Positions 25,779-34,584 are shown, counted from the first letter of the stretch. The stretch is DNA of 64,000 bases from Rhodoferax lithotrophicus (GCF_019973615.1 NZ_AP024238.1:2749989-2813988); one strand, 5' to 3'. A program made the numbers and translations. The notes: generated by a model not told the origin, from the letters alone.

Positions 25779-27089
25779 GTGAAAAACACATTGTTATGGA
25801 AAGCTGCGCTGGTGCTGGTACTGGCGGTTTTGCTGTGGATACCGCTGCTGATGATCGAGAACACCATCCAGGCGCGAACGAGCTACCGCTATGAAGCGGT
25901 GAGTGCCATTGCGGCCAGCTCGGCGGGGGAGCAAAAACTCTGGGGTCCAGTGCTGACAGTGAGCGTGGAAGAAGAGTATGACGAAACCGTAACCGGCTGG
26001 ACTAAAGCTGGTGAAGTGGCAGGCAGCAAGCGGCAAGTTCGCAAACACACGGTGCAGGTCAAGCCTGCAGCCGTCGACCTGAAAGGCAAGATGGAGGTAG
26101 AGCTGCGCAAGCTGGGCCTGTTCAGCACACCGGTTTTTGAGCTGACCGCCACACTCAGTGGCAACTATGTTGCCCCCACAGTGAAAGACTTGCCGCCCCT
26201 GGGTCCCAACGCCAAACTCAAATGGGGCGTGCCGGTGCTGACGGTTGGGGTAGGCGACACACGTGGCATTGCGGGTGCACCCATCGCCACGCTGGCTGAT
26301 ACCCCCATGGAGATCGTCGGCGGCAGCGACCTGGCCGACTTCAAAACAGGTTTTCACGGCATCGCCAGCACCGTGCAACTCGACGGCAGCGCCAGAACTT
26401 TGCCCTTTGCGGTAACCCTGCGCCTGATGGGTACCAGCGCCTTTGGCTTTGTGCCTGTAGGCACGGTATCGACAGCAGAGCTGTCTGGCAATTGGCCACA
26501 CCCCAGCTTCAGCGGTGACTTTTTACCACGCACCCGCAGCGTGCAAGACAGTGGTTTTAGCGCCCAGTGGGGAACCACGGCACTGGCCTCCACCGGTGCC
26601 AAGGAGCCACAAGGCTTTCAGGTGCGTTTGATTGAGCCGGTGGATGTGTACCGACAGGCCACACGCTCGGTGAAATACGGTTTTCTGTTCATTGCGCTGA
26701 GTTTTGCGGCATTTTTTGTGTTTGAGCAACTCAAATCTTTGCCTATCCATCCGATTCAATATGGACTGGTGGGCCTGGTTCAAGCAGTGTTCTTTTTGCT
26801 GTTGCTCAGCTTGTCGGAACACATGGCGTTTGCCTGGGCCTATGCTGCGGCTGCCAGTGCATCCGTGCTGCTGGTTGGCGTGTACCTGGCCTCGGTGCTG
26901 CGCGGGGTGGGGCGTGCGCTTGGTTTCAGTGCGGCCATGGCAACACTGTATGCCGCGCTGTTTGGTTTGTTGCAGTTCGAGCAGAACGCGCTCTTGCTGG
27001 GCTCTGTGCTGCTGTTCCTGCTCCTGGCTGCGGTCATGCTCGGCACCCGCAAGGTGGACTGGTACAGCCAGGGGAATGCTACGGCTTAA
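25779..27089 (+). CDS. creD: CreD-family inner-membrane protein
   Basis: 436 residues from the GTG at 25779, chosen for AAGGAG 5 bp upstream. One N-terminal membrane helix (about 4-25) is followed by a large periplasmic beta-rich domain with YRYEAVSAIAASSAGEQ and the conserved LWGPVLTV region. Five or six C-terminal helices include the family motif FLFIALSFAAFFVFEQLK. CreD is induced by the CreBC system in E. coli and affects envelope and colicin or beta-lactam phenotypes, but its activity is not known. No creBC neighbours it directly; the two-component system at 28.5-30.6 kb is of another sensor type. Confidence 0.88.
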   Translation: MKNTLLWKAALVLVLAVLLWIPLLMIENTIQARTSYRYEAVSAIAASSAGEQKLWGPVLTVSVEEEYDETVTGWTKAGEVAGSKRQVRKHTVQVKPAAVDLKGKMEVELRKLGLFSTPVFELTATLSGNYVAPTVKDLPPLGPNAKLKWGVPVLTVGVGDTRGIAGAPIATLADTPMEIVGGSDLADFKTGFHGIASTVQLDGSARTLPFAVTLRLMGTSAFGFVPVGTVSTAELSGNWPHPSFSGDFLPRTRSVQDSGFSAQWGTTALASTGAKEPQGFQVRLIEPVDVYRQATRSVKYGFLFIALSFAAFFVFEQLKSLPIHPIQYGLVGLVQAVFFLLLLSLSEHMAFAWAYAAAASASVLLVGVYLASVLRGVGRALGFSAAMATLYAALFGLLQFEQNALLLGSVLLFLLLAAVMLGTRKVDWYSQGNATA

Positions 27090-27092
27090 ACA

Positions 27093-27117
27093 AACCACCA
27101 CCGGGAGGGTGGTGGTT
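27093..27117. terminator. Hairpin between convergent creD and ligB
   Basis: A perfect 10-bp stem AACCACCACC/GGTGGTGGTT with loop GGGAG sits between the convergent stops. On the minus strand it is followed by TTGTTTAAG, a weak U-rich tail, so it may terminate ligB best and creD partly. Confidence 0.65.
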
Positions 27118-27126
27118 GCACCGGTA

Positions 27127-27978
27127 TCAGCTCACCTTTTCCAGCGCCAGCAAGCCGGTAGCGGTGTTGGAAATCGGGATGTGGTAGTTGCTGTGCACCT
27201 TGCGCACCCCCGGCTGATCACCCACCGTCAACGCGGCACGCATGGCCAGCCAGGCCAGCAGCTCGATGCCCTGGGTGCCGGTTTTTTCCACCAATTCGTG
27301 GATGCTGAACTGGGTGGCCCACTCGGGGTTGGTCAGCAGGCTTTCCATGAATTTCAGGTCAAAGTCTTTGTTGATGAAGCCAGCGCGTGTGCCTTCAAGT
27401 TGATGGCTCAGGCCGCCAGAGGCGATGAAGGCCACTTTCTTGCTGCTGTCCCAGGCCGCCACGGCTTCGCCCACGGCACGGCCAAACGCATACACGCGGT
27501 GGGCTTTGGGCAGCGGGAACTGCACGGTGTTGATGCACACCGGCACCACGGTCACCGAATAGTCGCCCTCGGGGAAAAACAGCTTCAACGGCAAGGAACA
27601 GGCGTGGTCGACCAGCATTTCCTGGCAGGTGGTGATGTCAAATTCCTTGTCCATCAGATGGTTGATGATTTGCCAGGACAAGTCCACCTCACCCTTGAGC
27701 GGCTCCAGTGACGGAATGCCCCAGCCTTCGTCGGAGTTGACGTATTGCGGAGCTGCGCCGACCGCGAAGGTAGGCATCTTGTCCAGAAAGAAATTCAGAC
27801 CGTGGTCGTTGTAAAAGATCACCATCACATCGGGCTTTTGCGTTTTGAGCCATTCGTGGATGGGGGGAAAACCGTCAAAAAACGGCTTCCAGTACGGGTC
27901 CTGCTGCAGGCCTTTGTGGATCGCGCCGCCGATGGCGGGAATGTGGGAGGTGCCGAGGCCACCGATGATTTTTGCCAT
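27127..27978 (-). CDS. ligB: Protocatechuate 4,5-dioxygenase, beta (catalytic) subunit
   Basis: 283 residues from the ATG at 27978, preceded by AGGAGA. The protein is colinear with LigB-type class III extradiol dioxygenases. Fe(II) ligands are seen at His12 (GTSHIPAIG), His59 (YNDHGLNFF) and Glu239 (GIELLAW), and the catalytic base at His192 (GGLSHQLEG). With the alpha subunit it opens protocatechuate to 4-carboxy-2-hydroxymuconate semialdehyde. Gallate dioxygenases are close relatives but are normally one fused ~420-residue chain, so a separate alpha gene favours protocatechuate or a similar catechol acid. The later pathway genes (ligC, ligI, ligJ, ligK) are not in the window. Confidence 0.85.
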   Translation of the reverse strand: MAKIIGGLGTSHIPAIGGAIHKGLQQDPYWKPFFDGFPPIHEWLKTQKPDVMVIFYNDHGLNFFLDKMPTFAVGAAPQYVNSDEGWGIPSLEPLKGEVDLSWQIINHLMDKEFDITTCQEMLVDHACSLPLKLFFPEGDYSVTVVPVCINTVQFPLPKAHRVYAFGRAVGEAVAAWDSSKKVAFIASGGLSHQLEGTRAGFINKDFDLKFMESLLTNPEWATQFSIHELVEKTGTQGIELLAWLAMRAALTVGDQPGVRKVHSNYHIPISNTATGLLALEKVS

Positions 27979-27993
27979 GCTTGTTCTCCTGAT

Positions 27994-28347
27994 CTATTTG
28001 CCTGCAGCCACGAGCTTGGCCTTGAATTCATCTTTGGTCATGCCGGTTTGCTGGGCCCCGATATCTTGCATGTCCAGCCCAAAAATACCGGCAAACTTGG
28101 CCAGGTAATAGGCATTACCCCCGGCATCGAGCAGTTGCAACACGTTTTTGGCACGAATGGCGGCGGCCTGTACTTCGGTCAAACCATATTTGCGCATGTA
28201 GGCTTCTTCGTCCTTCAGGAACTCGGCACGGTTTTCGGCCGAGTTGAACGAAAAGCACATTTTGTTGAGCGCATAACCTCTTTTGGCGTATTCGCCATCA
28301 AACGGGTTGGTGCCCGGAATTTGCGGTAAGGGGGTGCGTGATGCCAC
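27994..28347 (-). CDS. ligA: Protocatechuate 4,5-dioxygenase, alpha subunit
   Basis: 117 residues, starting at a GTG (28347) with AGGAGA 7 bp upstream. It matches LigA-type small subunits: GTNPFDGEYAKRGYALNKM near residue 11, FKDEEAYM-like FLKDEEAYMRKYGLT near residue 43, then a helical bundle that covers the active site of the beta subunit. It precedes ligB by 15 bp, the usual order. Upstream, a 55-bp sequence shared with the LysR gene's leader marks the probable operator. Confidence 0.87.
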   Translation of the reverse strand: MASRTPLPQIPGTNPFDGEYAKRGYALNKMCFSFNSAENRAEFLKDEEAYMRKYGLTEVQAAAIRAKNVLQLLDAGGNAYYLAKFAGIFGLDMQDIGAQQTGMTKDEFKAKLVAAGK

Positions 28348-28406
28348 GGGGAATCTCCTGTTTTGTCATATTGAGAGAATGGACGGGTTGAAGTATTCGC
28401 CATTCT

Positions 28407-28461
28407 TCCAACAAAATAAACCGATCAATCACGATGGAATACATGAGCCAATTCGATTGAT
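28407..28461. promoter_or_regulatory. 55-bp sequence shared with the LysR gene leader, putative ligAB operator
   Basis: Read on the + strand, it aligns without gaps to 32167-32221 at 43 of 55 positions. Blocks TCCAACAAAATA, GAATCAC-like AATCAC, ACATGAGCC and TTCGAT are conserved. It lies 60-114 bp upstream of the ligA start, directly after the stop of the sensor-kinase gene. A LysR-type binding region is inferred. Confidence 0.65.
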
Positions 28462-28462
28462 T

Positions 28463-29902
28463 TCAAGAAAAGGTTTGCGTCAGCGGCAGGCGCATACCAA
28501 TCCGGTTGACCCCCTGCGCACTGCTGGCAAACACGCCGCCACCATGCATTTTGGCCACGGCACGCACAATGGCCAAGCCCAGCCCGACGTGGCCGGCATC
28601 ACGGGTACGCACGCCGTCGGCACGGTAGAAGCGGTCAAACATGCGTGCACGGGTGGCCTCGTCAATGGCGGGCCCCTGATTCACTACCGCCAGTTCACAT
28701 TGCCCATGCTCGATACCCATCGTGATCTGGATCGGTGTTCCGGCTTGGGCGTACTGCATGGCATTCATCAGCAAATTGGACAATGCGCGCTTGAGCAAGC
28801 CAGCGTTACCTTCCAGTGTGACATTGCCGCGAATGTCAAGCTGCGTGCCGGACTCTGCCAGCAGGGATTCAAAAAATTCAGCCATCTCCTCAGCCAGCAC
28901 ACGCAGATCCAGCGGCAGGGTGGCATCGGCGCGTTCACCATGGTCAGCGCGGGACAGAAACAGCATGTCACGCACCACCGCGGCCAAGCGCTCCAGGTCT
29001 TCCAGGTTGTCGGTCAACACCTCTTGCAAGGCTTCGGCACTGCGCGGGTGTAACAAGGCCACCTGGGTCGCGCCAATCAGGGTGGCCAGGGGGGATCGCA
29101 ACTCATGCGCCACATTGGCGTTGAAAGTTTCAAGCTGCCGGAAAGCCGCTTCCATACGATCCAGGGCCGCATTAAAAGACTGCACCAGAGGGTAAAGCTC
29201 CGTGGGTTGGGGCGGCAAGTCCAGACGCTGTGCCAGCCGATCAGGCCCCAGCGTGCGGGCGGCATCCGACAACTCGCGCAAAGGGCGCAGTGCCCAGCGC
29301 GCCAGTGCCCAGCCCAGCAGCGCCGTGGCCAGGCCACCGCAGACCACCACCGCGGTCACCAGCCAGGCAAAGTCGCTCAAGGTGGCTTGCGCTCGCGCAC
29401 CATCACTGCCAACCATCACCAGCACCTGGTCTCCCGGTGGCAGGCCCTTCACAGCATGCCCCAATACCTGGAGGTACTCGCCGGATTCCGCTCCCATGGG
29501 CTGAACACCCGCTGCGTCAAAGCGCAGCCTTTGCCAGCCCCTTGTCTGAGAAGCCGTCTGTGCAACGGCGCGCATGGTGTCGTTGCCAGTGCTACAGGCT
29601 TTTCCTTGTGCCTCCTGGCAAAAAACCCAGTAATAGGTGGAGCGATCCGAGTGGTGCAGCGTGTTCAGATGCTCTTCAATGCTGTGCCACTGGTCACTCA
29701 CGCGGCCACCAGCGCGGGTGCGTGCCACCATTTGCATCACCACTTCAAGTTTGGTGCGCTGCACATGCTGGCGTTCGTGTTGCAGGGATTTGTCCAGGAA
29801 AAACAGCAACGCCGCACCACAGATGCCAAACACCAGCAGCGCAAAAAATGCAAACAACCAAGCCAGTTGGCCAGCAATGGACAGACGTTGGTGAAGCTTC
29901 AT
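28463..29902 (-). CDS. Two-component sensor histidine kinase
   Basis: 479 residues with two membrane helices (about 13-36 and 172-197) enclosing a periplasmic sensor of ~135 residues that contains two Cys. A HAMP segment follows, then a dimerisation domain with the phospho-acceptor His in NVAHELRSPLATL, an N box NLLMNAMQYA and a G box VGLGLAIVRAVAKMHGGG. It belongs to the QseC/PmrB/CusS-like class; the signal is unknown. Its start overlaps the response-regulator stop by 4 bp. It stops 2 bp from the shared 55-bp sequence that precedes ligA. Confidence 0.9.
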   Translation of the reverse strand: MKLHQRLSIAGQLAWLFAFFALLVFGICGAALLFFLDKSLQHERQHVQRTKLEVVMQMVARTRAGGRVSDQWHSIEEHLNTLHHSDRSTYYWVFCQEAQGKACSTGNDTMRAVAQTASQTRGWQRLRFDAAGVQPMGAESGEYLQVLGHAVKGLPPGDQVLVMVGSDGARAQATLSDFAWLVTAVVVCGGLATALLGWALARWALRPLRELSDAARTLGPDRLAQRLDLPPQPTELYPLVQSFNAALDRMEAAFRQLETFNANVAHELRSPLATLIGATQVALLHPRSAEALQEVLTDNLEDLERLAAVVRDMLFLSRADHGERADATLPLDLRVLAEEMAEFFESLLAESGTQLDIRGNVTLEGNAGLLKRALSNLLMNAMQYAQAGTPIQITMGIEHGQCELAVVNQGPAIDEATRARMFDRFYRADGVRTRDAGHVGLGLAIVRAVAKMHGGGVFASSAQGVNRIGMRLPLTQTFS

Positions 29903-30582
29903 ACGGGGTTGCCCTCACGCCACTCCAGCACATACCCCATGCCACGCACGGTGTGCAGCAGTTTGTCGGCAAAGTCCTCATCCATCTTGCTGCGCAGGCG
30001 TTTGATGGCGGCCTCCACCACGTTCAGGTCGCAATCAAAGTGAATGCCCCAGACCAGCTCGGCCAGTGCGGTTTTGGACAGCACCTGCCCCTTGCGCCGC
30101 ATCAGCGTGGTTAGCAACTGGAACTCTTTGGCCGTCAGGTGGATGCGTTTGCCAGCGCGGGTGACCTGTTGCGCCACCGGGTCCAACACCAGATCGGCCA
30201 CGTTGAGCTTGCCGTCGTCCAGCGGCGCGCTGCGGCGCACCAGGGCATGCAAACGCGCCAGCAGTTCAACAAATGAAAACGGTTTAACCAGGTAATCGTC
30301 CGCCCCGGCTTGTAGGCCACGCACACGGTCTGCCACACTGTCGCGGGCGGTGAGCATGATGACCGGCGTGCGGTGCGTGGTGCGCAGGGCCTGTACCAGA
30401 TCCACACCATCCAGCCCAGGCAACATGCCATCAAGCACGATCACGTCATAGTCTTCGGTACGGGCCAGGTGCAAGCCGTCAATGCCGTTTTCGGCGGTGT
30501 CCACGGTGCAGCCACTTTCCTGCAGGCCTTTTTGCAAATAGCTCAAGGCCCGGCGGTCGTCTTCAACAATGAGGAGTTTCAT
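29899..30582 (-). CDS. OmpR-family response regulator
   Basis: 227 residues from the ATG at 30582; longer in-frame starts have no support. The receiver domain shows the acidic pocket (LLIVEDDRRAL), the phospho-acceptor Asp in DVIVLDGMLPGLDG, and the conserved Thr and Lys (MLTARDS, DDYLVKPF). The C-terminal winged helix includes LTAKEFQLLTTLMRRKGQVLS. It is operonic with the sensor kinase. The 120 bp upstream are shared with the divergent ferric-reductase-like gene, which is therefore the first candidate target. Confidence 0.92.
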   Translation of the reverse strand: MKLLIVEDDRRALSYLQKGLQESGCTVDTAENGIDGLHLARTEDYDVIVLDGMLPGLDGVDLVQALRTTHRTPVIMLTARDSVADRVRGLQAGADDYLVKPFSFVELLARLHALVRRSAPLDDGKLNVADLVLDPVAQQVTRAGKRIHLTAKEFQLLTTLMRRKGQVLSKTALAELVWGIHFDCDLNVVEAAIKRLRSKMDEDFADKLLHTVRGMGYVLEWREGNPV

Positions 30583-30702
30583 AACGCCGATTGTTCCAGA
30601 GCCCTGGCAGGTGTTGGCTGACAAAGCTGTCAGCAAGCGGTCTGCATTCTGTCAGTGGGTGCGGCCGATACTTGCTTGCACACGCTTTCTATAAGTAACA
30701 CC

Positions 30703-32031
30703 ATGAAACACATTCAACGCTTTTACCTGGGGCTGATCGTCACATTCACCTTGCTCTGGCTGTGGGCCGACTCGGCCTGGCTCGGTAGCAGCAACTACTT
30801 TGTCTGGCGCACGGCCTTCACCAACTGGACCGGGCTGCTGGGGATGGTGGCGATGAGTGTGGGCATGATCCTGTCGGTACGCCCAATTCGCGTAGAGCCA
30901 CACCTGGGCGGCCTGGACAAGATGTACCGCCTGCACAAGTGGCTGGGCATTACCGGCCTGGTTTTGTCCGTTTCCCACTGGGCGCTGGCCAAATCACCGC
31001 GTTATCTGATTGACCTGGGCTGGATCGAGCGCCCAGGGCCACGCGTGCGTGGCCCGCTGCCAGAAGGCCTGGAGGGCCTCTTTTTAAGCCAGCGCAAGTT
31101 GGCCGAGACCCTGGGCGAATACGCGTTTTACGTGTTGTGCGCCCTGCTGCTGCTGGCACTGATCAAGCGCTTTCCGTACAAACATTTCTTCAAAACCCAC
31201 CGCTGGATGGCCGTGGTGTACCTGGTGCTGGTGGTACATGCCGTGGTGTTGATGAAGTTCAGCTTCTGGAACCAGGGCGTGGGCCCGCTGAGCGCCGTGC
31301 TGATGGTGCTGGGCAGTGCGGCGGCGGTGGTATCGCTGCTGCGCCGGGTTGGCATCCACCGCCGTGCAGTGGGCGTGATTGAGGCGTTGGAGCACCACCC
31401 CGAGAGCGGCGTGCTGCGCGTGGATGTACGCCTGCAAGACCGTTGGGACGGGCACGATGCTGGGCAATTCGCCTTCGTCACTTTTGACGACGCAGAAGGC
31501 CAGCACCCGTTCACCATCTCATCGGCCTGGCACAACGACGGCCATCTGTTTTTCCTGATAAAGGAAGGTGGCGACTACACCAGCACGCTACCGTCCAAAC
31601 TGAAGGTGGGGGAGCTGTGTACAGTGGAAGGCCCCTATGGCCGCTTTGTCTTCAACAGCGACGTGCCGCGCCAGATCTGGGTGGCCGGGGGCATTGGCAT
31701 CACCCCCTTTATTGCCCGTATGCAGGCCCTGGCCAAGCAAGGCCATGACCAGCCCGTAGACCTGTTTTGGTCCGTGCGCGTGCTGGAAGATGAAGCCTTG
31801 CGCCGGGTACAAGCCAATGCAGACAAGGCCCAGGTGCGCTTGCATATCATCCGCGACGGCCAAAACGACCCGCTGACCGCGCAACGCATCACCACGTTGG
31901 TGCCGTCATGGGCTCAGGGTGATGTCTGGTTCTGCGGCCCCGCTGGGTTTGGATCGGCCTTGCGCGAAGGCTTTGGCCGCCTGGGGCTTGGTAGCGAACA
32001 CTTCCACCAGGAACTGTTCCAAATGCGTTAA
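30703..32031 (+). CDS. Ferric reductase-like membrane flavoprotein
   Basis: 442 residues from the ATG at 30703. The first ~220 residues hold about six membrane helices with paired His in helices typical of b-type haem binding (LHKWLGITGLVLSVSHW, KTHRWMAVVYLVLVVHAV). The C-terminal half is a ferredoxin-NADP reductase module: FAD site HPFTISSAW and nucleotide site WVAGGIGITPFIARM. Such proteins pass electrons from NAD(P)H through FAD and haem across the membrane, reducing ferric iron or other acceptors. It is divergent from the two-component system, probably its regulator. A dispersed hairpin repeat follows the stop. Confidence 0.87.
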   Translation: MKHIQRFYLGLIVTFTLLWLWADSAWLGSSNYFVWRTAFTNWTGLLGMVAMSVGMILSVRPIRVEPHLGGLDKMYRLHKWLGITGLVLSVSHWALAKSPRYLIDLGWIERPGPRVRGPLPEGLEGLFLSQRKLAETLGEYAFYVLCALLLLALIKRFPYKHFFKTHRWMAVVYLVLVVHAVVLMKFSFWNQGVGPLSAVLMVLGSAAAVVSLLRRVGIHRRAVGVIEALEHHPESGVLRVDVRLQDRWDGHDAGQFAFVTFDDAEGQHPFTISSAWHNDGHLFFLIKEGGDYTSTLPSKLKVGELCTVEGPYGRFVFNSDVPRQIWVAGGIGITPFIARMQALAKQGHDQPVDLFWSVRVLEDEALRRVQANADKAQVRLHIIRDGQNDPLTAQRITTLVPSWAQGDVWFCGPAGFGSALREGFGRLGLGSEHFHQELFQMR

Positions 32032-32037
32032 AGGAAA

Positions 32038-32098
32038 TTTTTACTACAAAATAAATAGCTACTTGCGCTTGTATAACAAGCGCTACAGGCTAATTTGT
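32038..32098 (+). repeat. Dispersed two-hairpin intergenic repeat
   Basis: AAATAGCTACTTGCGCTTG followed by ATAACAAGCGCTACAGGC, the copy closest to the consensus. It lies 6 bp after the ferric-reductase-like stop. Confidence 0.85.
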
Positions 32099-32166
32099 AT
32101 TTTAAAAATCACCTTATCCACTGGCGGACTGTGGCTGTGGAGGTGGAGGTGGATCACTCATGAACA

Positions 32167-32221
32167 TCCAACAAAATATCCAGATGAATCACAATCCAAC
32201 ACATGAGCCCGTTCGATGAAT
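32167..32221. promoter_or_regulatory. 55-bp sequence shared with the ligA upstream region, putative LysR autoregulatory site
   Basis: The gap-free counterpart of 28407-28461 (43 of 55 identical), in the same + strand orientation, 7 bp upstream of the LysR start. Relative to the genes, the ligA copy and this copy face opposite ways, as expected if both derive from one divergent ligA/lysR promoter region. Confidence 0.65.
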
Positions 32222-32228
32222 CAACCCT

Positions 32229-33140
32229 ATGACAAAGTTCAACTACGCCGACCTTGACGGCCACCTGCTGCAACTCCTGGTGGCGGTGGTAGAGGTCGGC
32301 TCCATCACCGGAGCCGCCCAGCGCCTGGGCGTGACGCAATCGGCGGTGAGCCATTTGCTGGACAAGTTACGTGCCATCACCGGTGATGCGCTGTTTGTCA
32401 AATCCGGCCGGGGCATTGTGGCCACCGTTCATGCCGAGCAGCTGGCTGTCAAAGCCCGCGAACTGTTGGCCGCCATGGAAGGTTTTGCCATGTCGGGCGC
32501 GTTTGACCCGGCGCGCTGGCGCGGCACTTTCACCATTGCCGCCAACGACTTTCAGCGTGACGTTTTGCTGCCGCCGCTGATGGCTCAATTACGCAAACAA
32601 GCGCCGGGCGTGACGCTGCGGGTTATTCCGTCCAACATCCCCAGCCTGGAGATGCTGCGCCAGGAACACTGCCAACTGGTTATCAGCCCGCGCCCACCCG
32701 ATGGGGGTGACGTGATGCAAAAACGTCTGTTTGAAGACAGCTACCGTGTGTTTTACGACCCCAGCCAGCGTGACGCGCCGCAAAGCCTGGCCGACTACCT
32801 GGCCGCCGAGCACATCACCGTGGTGTACGAGCCCAAGCGCGCACTCGACCTGGATCAATGGCTGGCCGGGCGCGGCGTGCAGCGCCAGTTCAAGGTCATG
32901 GTGCCCGGCATGGCCGCCCTGCCCGCCTTTGTGCGCGGCAGCCAGCTACTGGCCACGGCCCCTGGCTTATTGCAGCAGCACCTGTTCAAAGACCTGGCCA
33001 GCGCGCCCGTGCCGCTGGACTGCCCGACGATGCCGATGTACATGATGTGGCACAGACGCTACCAAAACGATCCGGCTCACCAGTGGATACGCGAGGGCTT
33101 GGATCAGGTAGCGCACAAGGTTCAGACCAGCCTCGGCTAA
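32229..33140 (+). CDS. LysR-family regulator, probable regulator of ligAB
   Basis: 303 residues. The N-terminal winged helix (about 8-67) includes VGSITGAAQRLGVTQSAVSH; a linker helix and a two-lobe effector domain (about 95-295) follow. LysR activators called LigR or PmdR control protocatechuate 4,5-cleavage genes in other proteobacteria. Here the link is the 55-bp sequence shared between this gene's leader and the ligA upstream region. The ferric-reductase/two-component module now lies between regulator and target. Its stop is 23 bp from the convergent precursor-peptide gene. Confidence 0.85.
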   Translation: MTKFNYADLDGHLLQLLVAVVEVGSITGAAQRLGVTQSAVSHLLDKLRAITGDALFVKSGRGIVATVHAEQLAVKARELLAAMEGFAMSGAFDPARWRGTFTIAANDFQRDVLLPPLMAQLRKQAPGVTLRVIPSNIPSLEMLRQEHCQLVISPRPPDGGDVMQKRLFEDSYRVFYDPSQRDAPQSLADYLAAEHITVVYEPKRALDLDQWLAGRGVQRQFKVMVPGMAALPAFVRGSQLLATAPGLLQQHLFKDLASAPVPLDCPTMPMYMMWHRRYQNDPAHQWIREGLDQVAHKVQTSLG

Positions 33141-33163
33141 GGGCCTCGGGGCCGAGGCCAACT

Positions 33164-33556
33164 TCAGCCGACGCAAAACTCCACCGTACCCAGTCCCATC
33201 CTCATGGGATCATCGGAAGGGAGGGCTTTGGATCGGTTTCTATCGACGCTGATCCAAAGACATCCTATCCCCAGGCTAAAAACCGAAATGGCAATGAATT
33301 CGTCACGCGAGAAACCGCCCGCAACCGCATCCAGCTCTGCATCGCTCAGTACCTGGTCAGCCAGGGTATTGCGGCTTTCAGCAAAATGCTGGACAAGTTC
33401 GGCCTGCGTCACAGTGATACCGTGTTGGGCGGCGGCCTCAGCCACGATGGCGGCAGCTTGCTGAGTATCCACAATGCCTTTCAACTTGATTTGTAAACCT
33501 TGGTCATTCGTCATGACTTGTTGCAGTTGGGAAAGCGTGGTCACGGATAAAGTCAT
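33164..33556 (-). CDS. Nif11-leader-like ribosomal-peptide precursor, orphan
   Basis: 130 residues from the ATG at 33556, with AAGGA about 7 bp upstream. Residues 1-79 look like a Nif11-type leader: an N-terminal LSQLQQVMTNDQGLQIKL helix, then HGITVTQAELVQHF, then the cleavage motif LSDAELDAVAGG with Gly80-Gly81. The 49 residues after the double Gly are a candidate core with a hydrophobic stretch (FIAISVFSLGIGCLW) and two Cys, one of them four residues from the C-terminus. Such leaders guide maturation enzymes and C39-type peptidase exporters. None is in the window, so maturation genes would have to be elsewhere, or the peptide acts unmodified. The gene lies 104 bp downstream of an AraC-type gene on the same strand. 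Confidence 0.7.
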   Translation of the reverse strand: MTLSVTTLSQLQQVMTNDQGLQIKLKGIVDTQQAAAIVAEAAAQHGITVTQAELVQHFAESRNTLADQVLSDAELDAVAGGFSRDEFIAISVFSLGIGCLWISVDRNRSKALPSDDPMRMGLGTVEFCVG

Positions 33557-33660
33557 ATAGATTTCCTTGAGAAGGTAAAAAATGGGCTTACCCGGCGTGA
33601 GTAACAAGTGCCGCCAATTGGTTCCCAACCTTGTGCCAATACCCCGCAGGGTGACCCTTC

Positions 33661-34584
33661 TCAATCCTGTTCACCATGCGCTGCCCGGTAACTTTGCGGG
33701 CTCACCCCCATGCGGCGTTTGAAGAAGCGCGAGAAATACGCCGGGTCGTCAAACCCCAGCTCAGCAGCCAGCCGCGCAGCCGGGGCGGCAATGTAGATCA
33801 GCCTGCGGCAGGCCTCGCGCGTGAGCCGTTCATGAATCAGCTCCAGGGCACTGATGCCACGCTCCGAACGCACCAGGCGATTGAGCCTTGGTATGGACAA
33901 ACCCAGCCGCGAGGCGTAACGCTCCAGTGGCCAATGCTCAAGAAAATTTTGCTCCACCAGCAGTACAAAACGTGTGAAAAGTGCCTGATGGTTCTGCCCG
34001 CGTGGGCCTTGCGCCAACTGCCCCTGGGCACTTGATTGAGACAAGCGCCACACCACGGCCCGAGCCAACCACACCGTCACCGGTGCTCCGGCAGCGTCTG
34101 GCATCTTGAACTCAGCCAGCAAGCTGCGAAACAAATCACTCAGACGCTGGCTGGTGCTGTCCTCAGACATCAGCCGAACCACGCTGGGCAACAGGAACAA
34201 AGCCCGAAAAGCCTCCCCCACCGCCTGAAACTCGCCTTCGAGCAAAAAGCGTGCACTCAGCGTCAACACCGCACCGTCGGTGTTTGGCGCAAAACGAAAG
34301 CCGTGCACCACACCGGGTGGCACGACCAAGGCTACCGGTGCCTCAACCGTTTCGCGGTGTTCGTCAAGCAGCACTTGTGCTGACCCCTGATGCAACCAGA
34401 CCACCTGGTACAGGCCGTGATGCACATGGGGTTCAATCTCCCACTGGTAGCGCGCACTGCGCGACTCCACATCCTCCACATGCAACAAATCCTGCCCAGC
34501 CACAGCGGTTTCGCCATACAAGGCAAATTGGGGAATGGCACTGGCCAGGCGGGTAGATGCTGATCGTGAGGCAATTTTTGTCAT
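33661..34584 (-). CDS. AraC-family regulator, divergent from the P450 genes
   Basis: 307 residues with an N-terminal cupin-type domain (IEPHVHHGLYQVVWLHQG, VVPPGVVHGFRFAPNT) and a C-terminal AraC DNA-binding domain ending in AAELGFDDPAYFSRFFKRRMGVSP. The N-terminal style resembles AraC regulators of aromatic-acid catabolism (HpaA/PobR-like). It is divergent from the P450 gene with a 111-bp shared promoter region, so it most likely activates the P450-ferredoxin-reductase genes in the presence of an aromatic substrate. Confidence 0.87.
   Translation of the reverse strand: MTKIASRSASTRLASAIPQFALYGETAVAGQDLLHVEDVESRSARYQWEIEPHVHHGLYQVVWLHQGSAQVLLDEHRETVEAPVALVVPPGVVHGFRFAPNTDGAVLTLSARFLLEGEFQAVGEAFRALFLLPSVVRLMSEDSTSQRLSDLFRSLLAEFKMPDAAGAPVTVWLARAVVWRLSQSSAQGQLAQGPRGQNHQALFTRFVLLVEQNFLEHWPLERYASRLGLSIPRLNRLVRSERGISALELIHERLTREACRRLIYIAAPAARLAAELGFDDPAYFSRFFKRRMGVSPQSYRAAHGEQD

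Noticed and set aside
29105..30114. Two plus-strand open frames opposite the sensor kinase
   Set aside because: Both are low-complexity shadows of the kinase gene.
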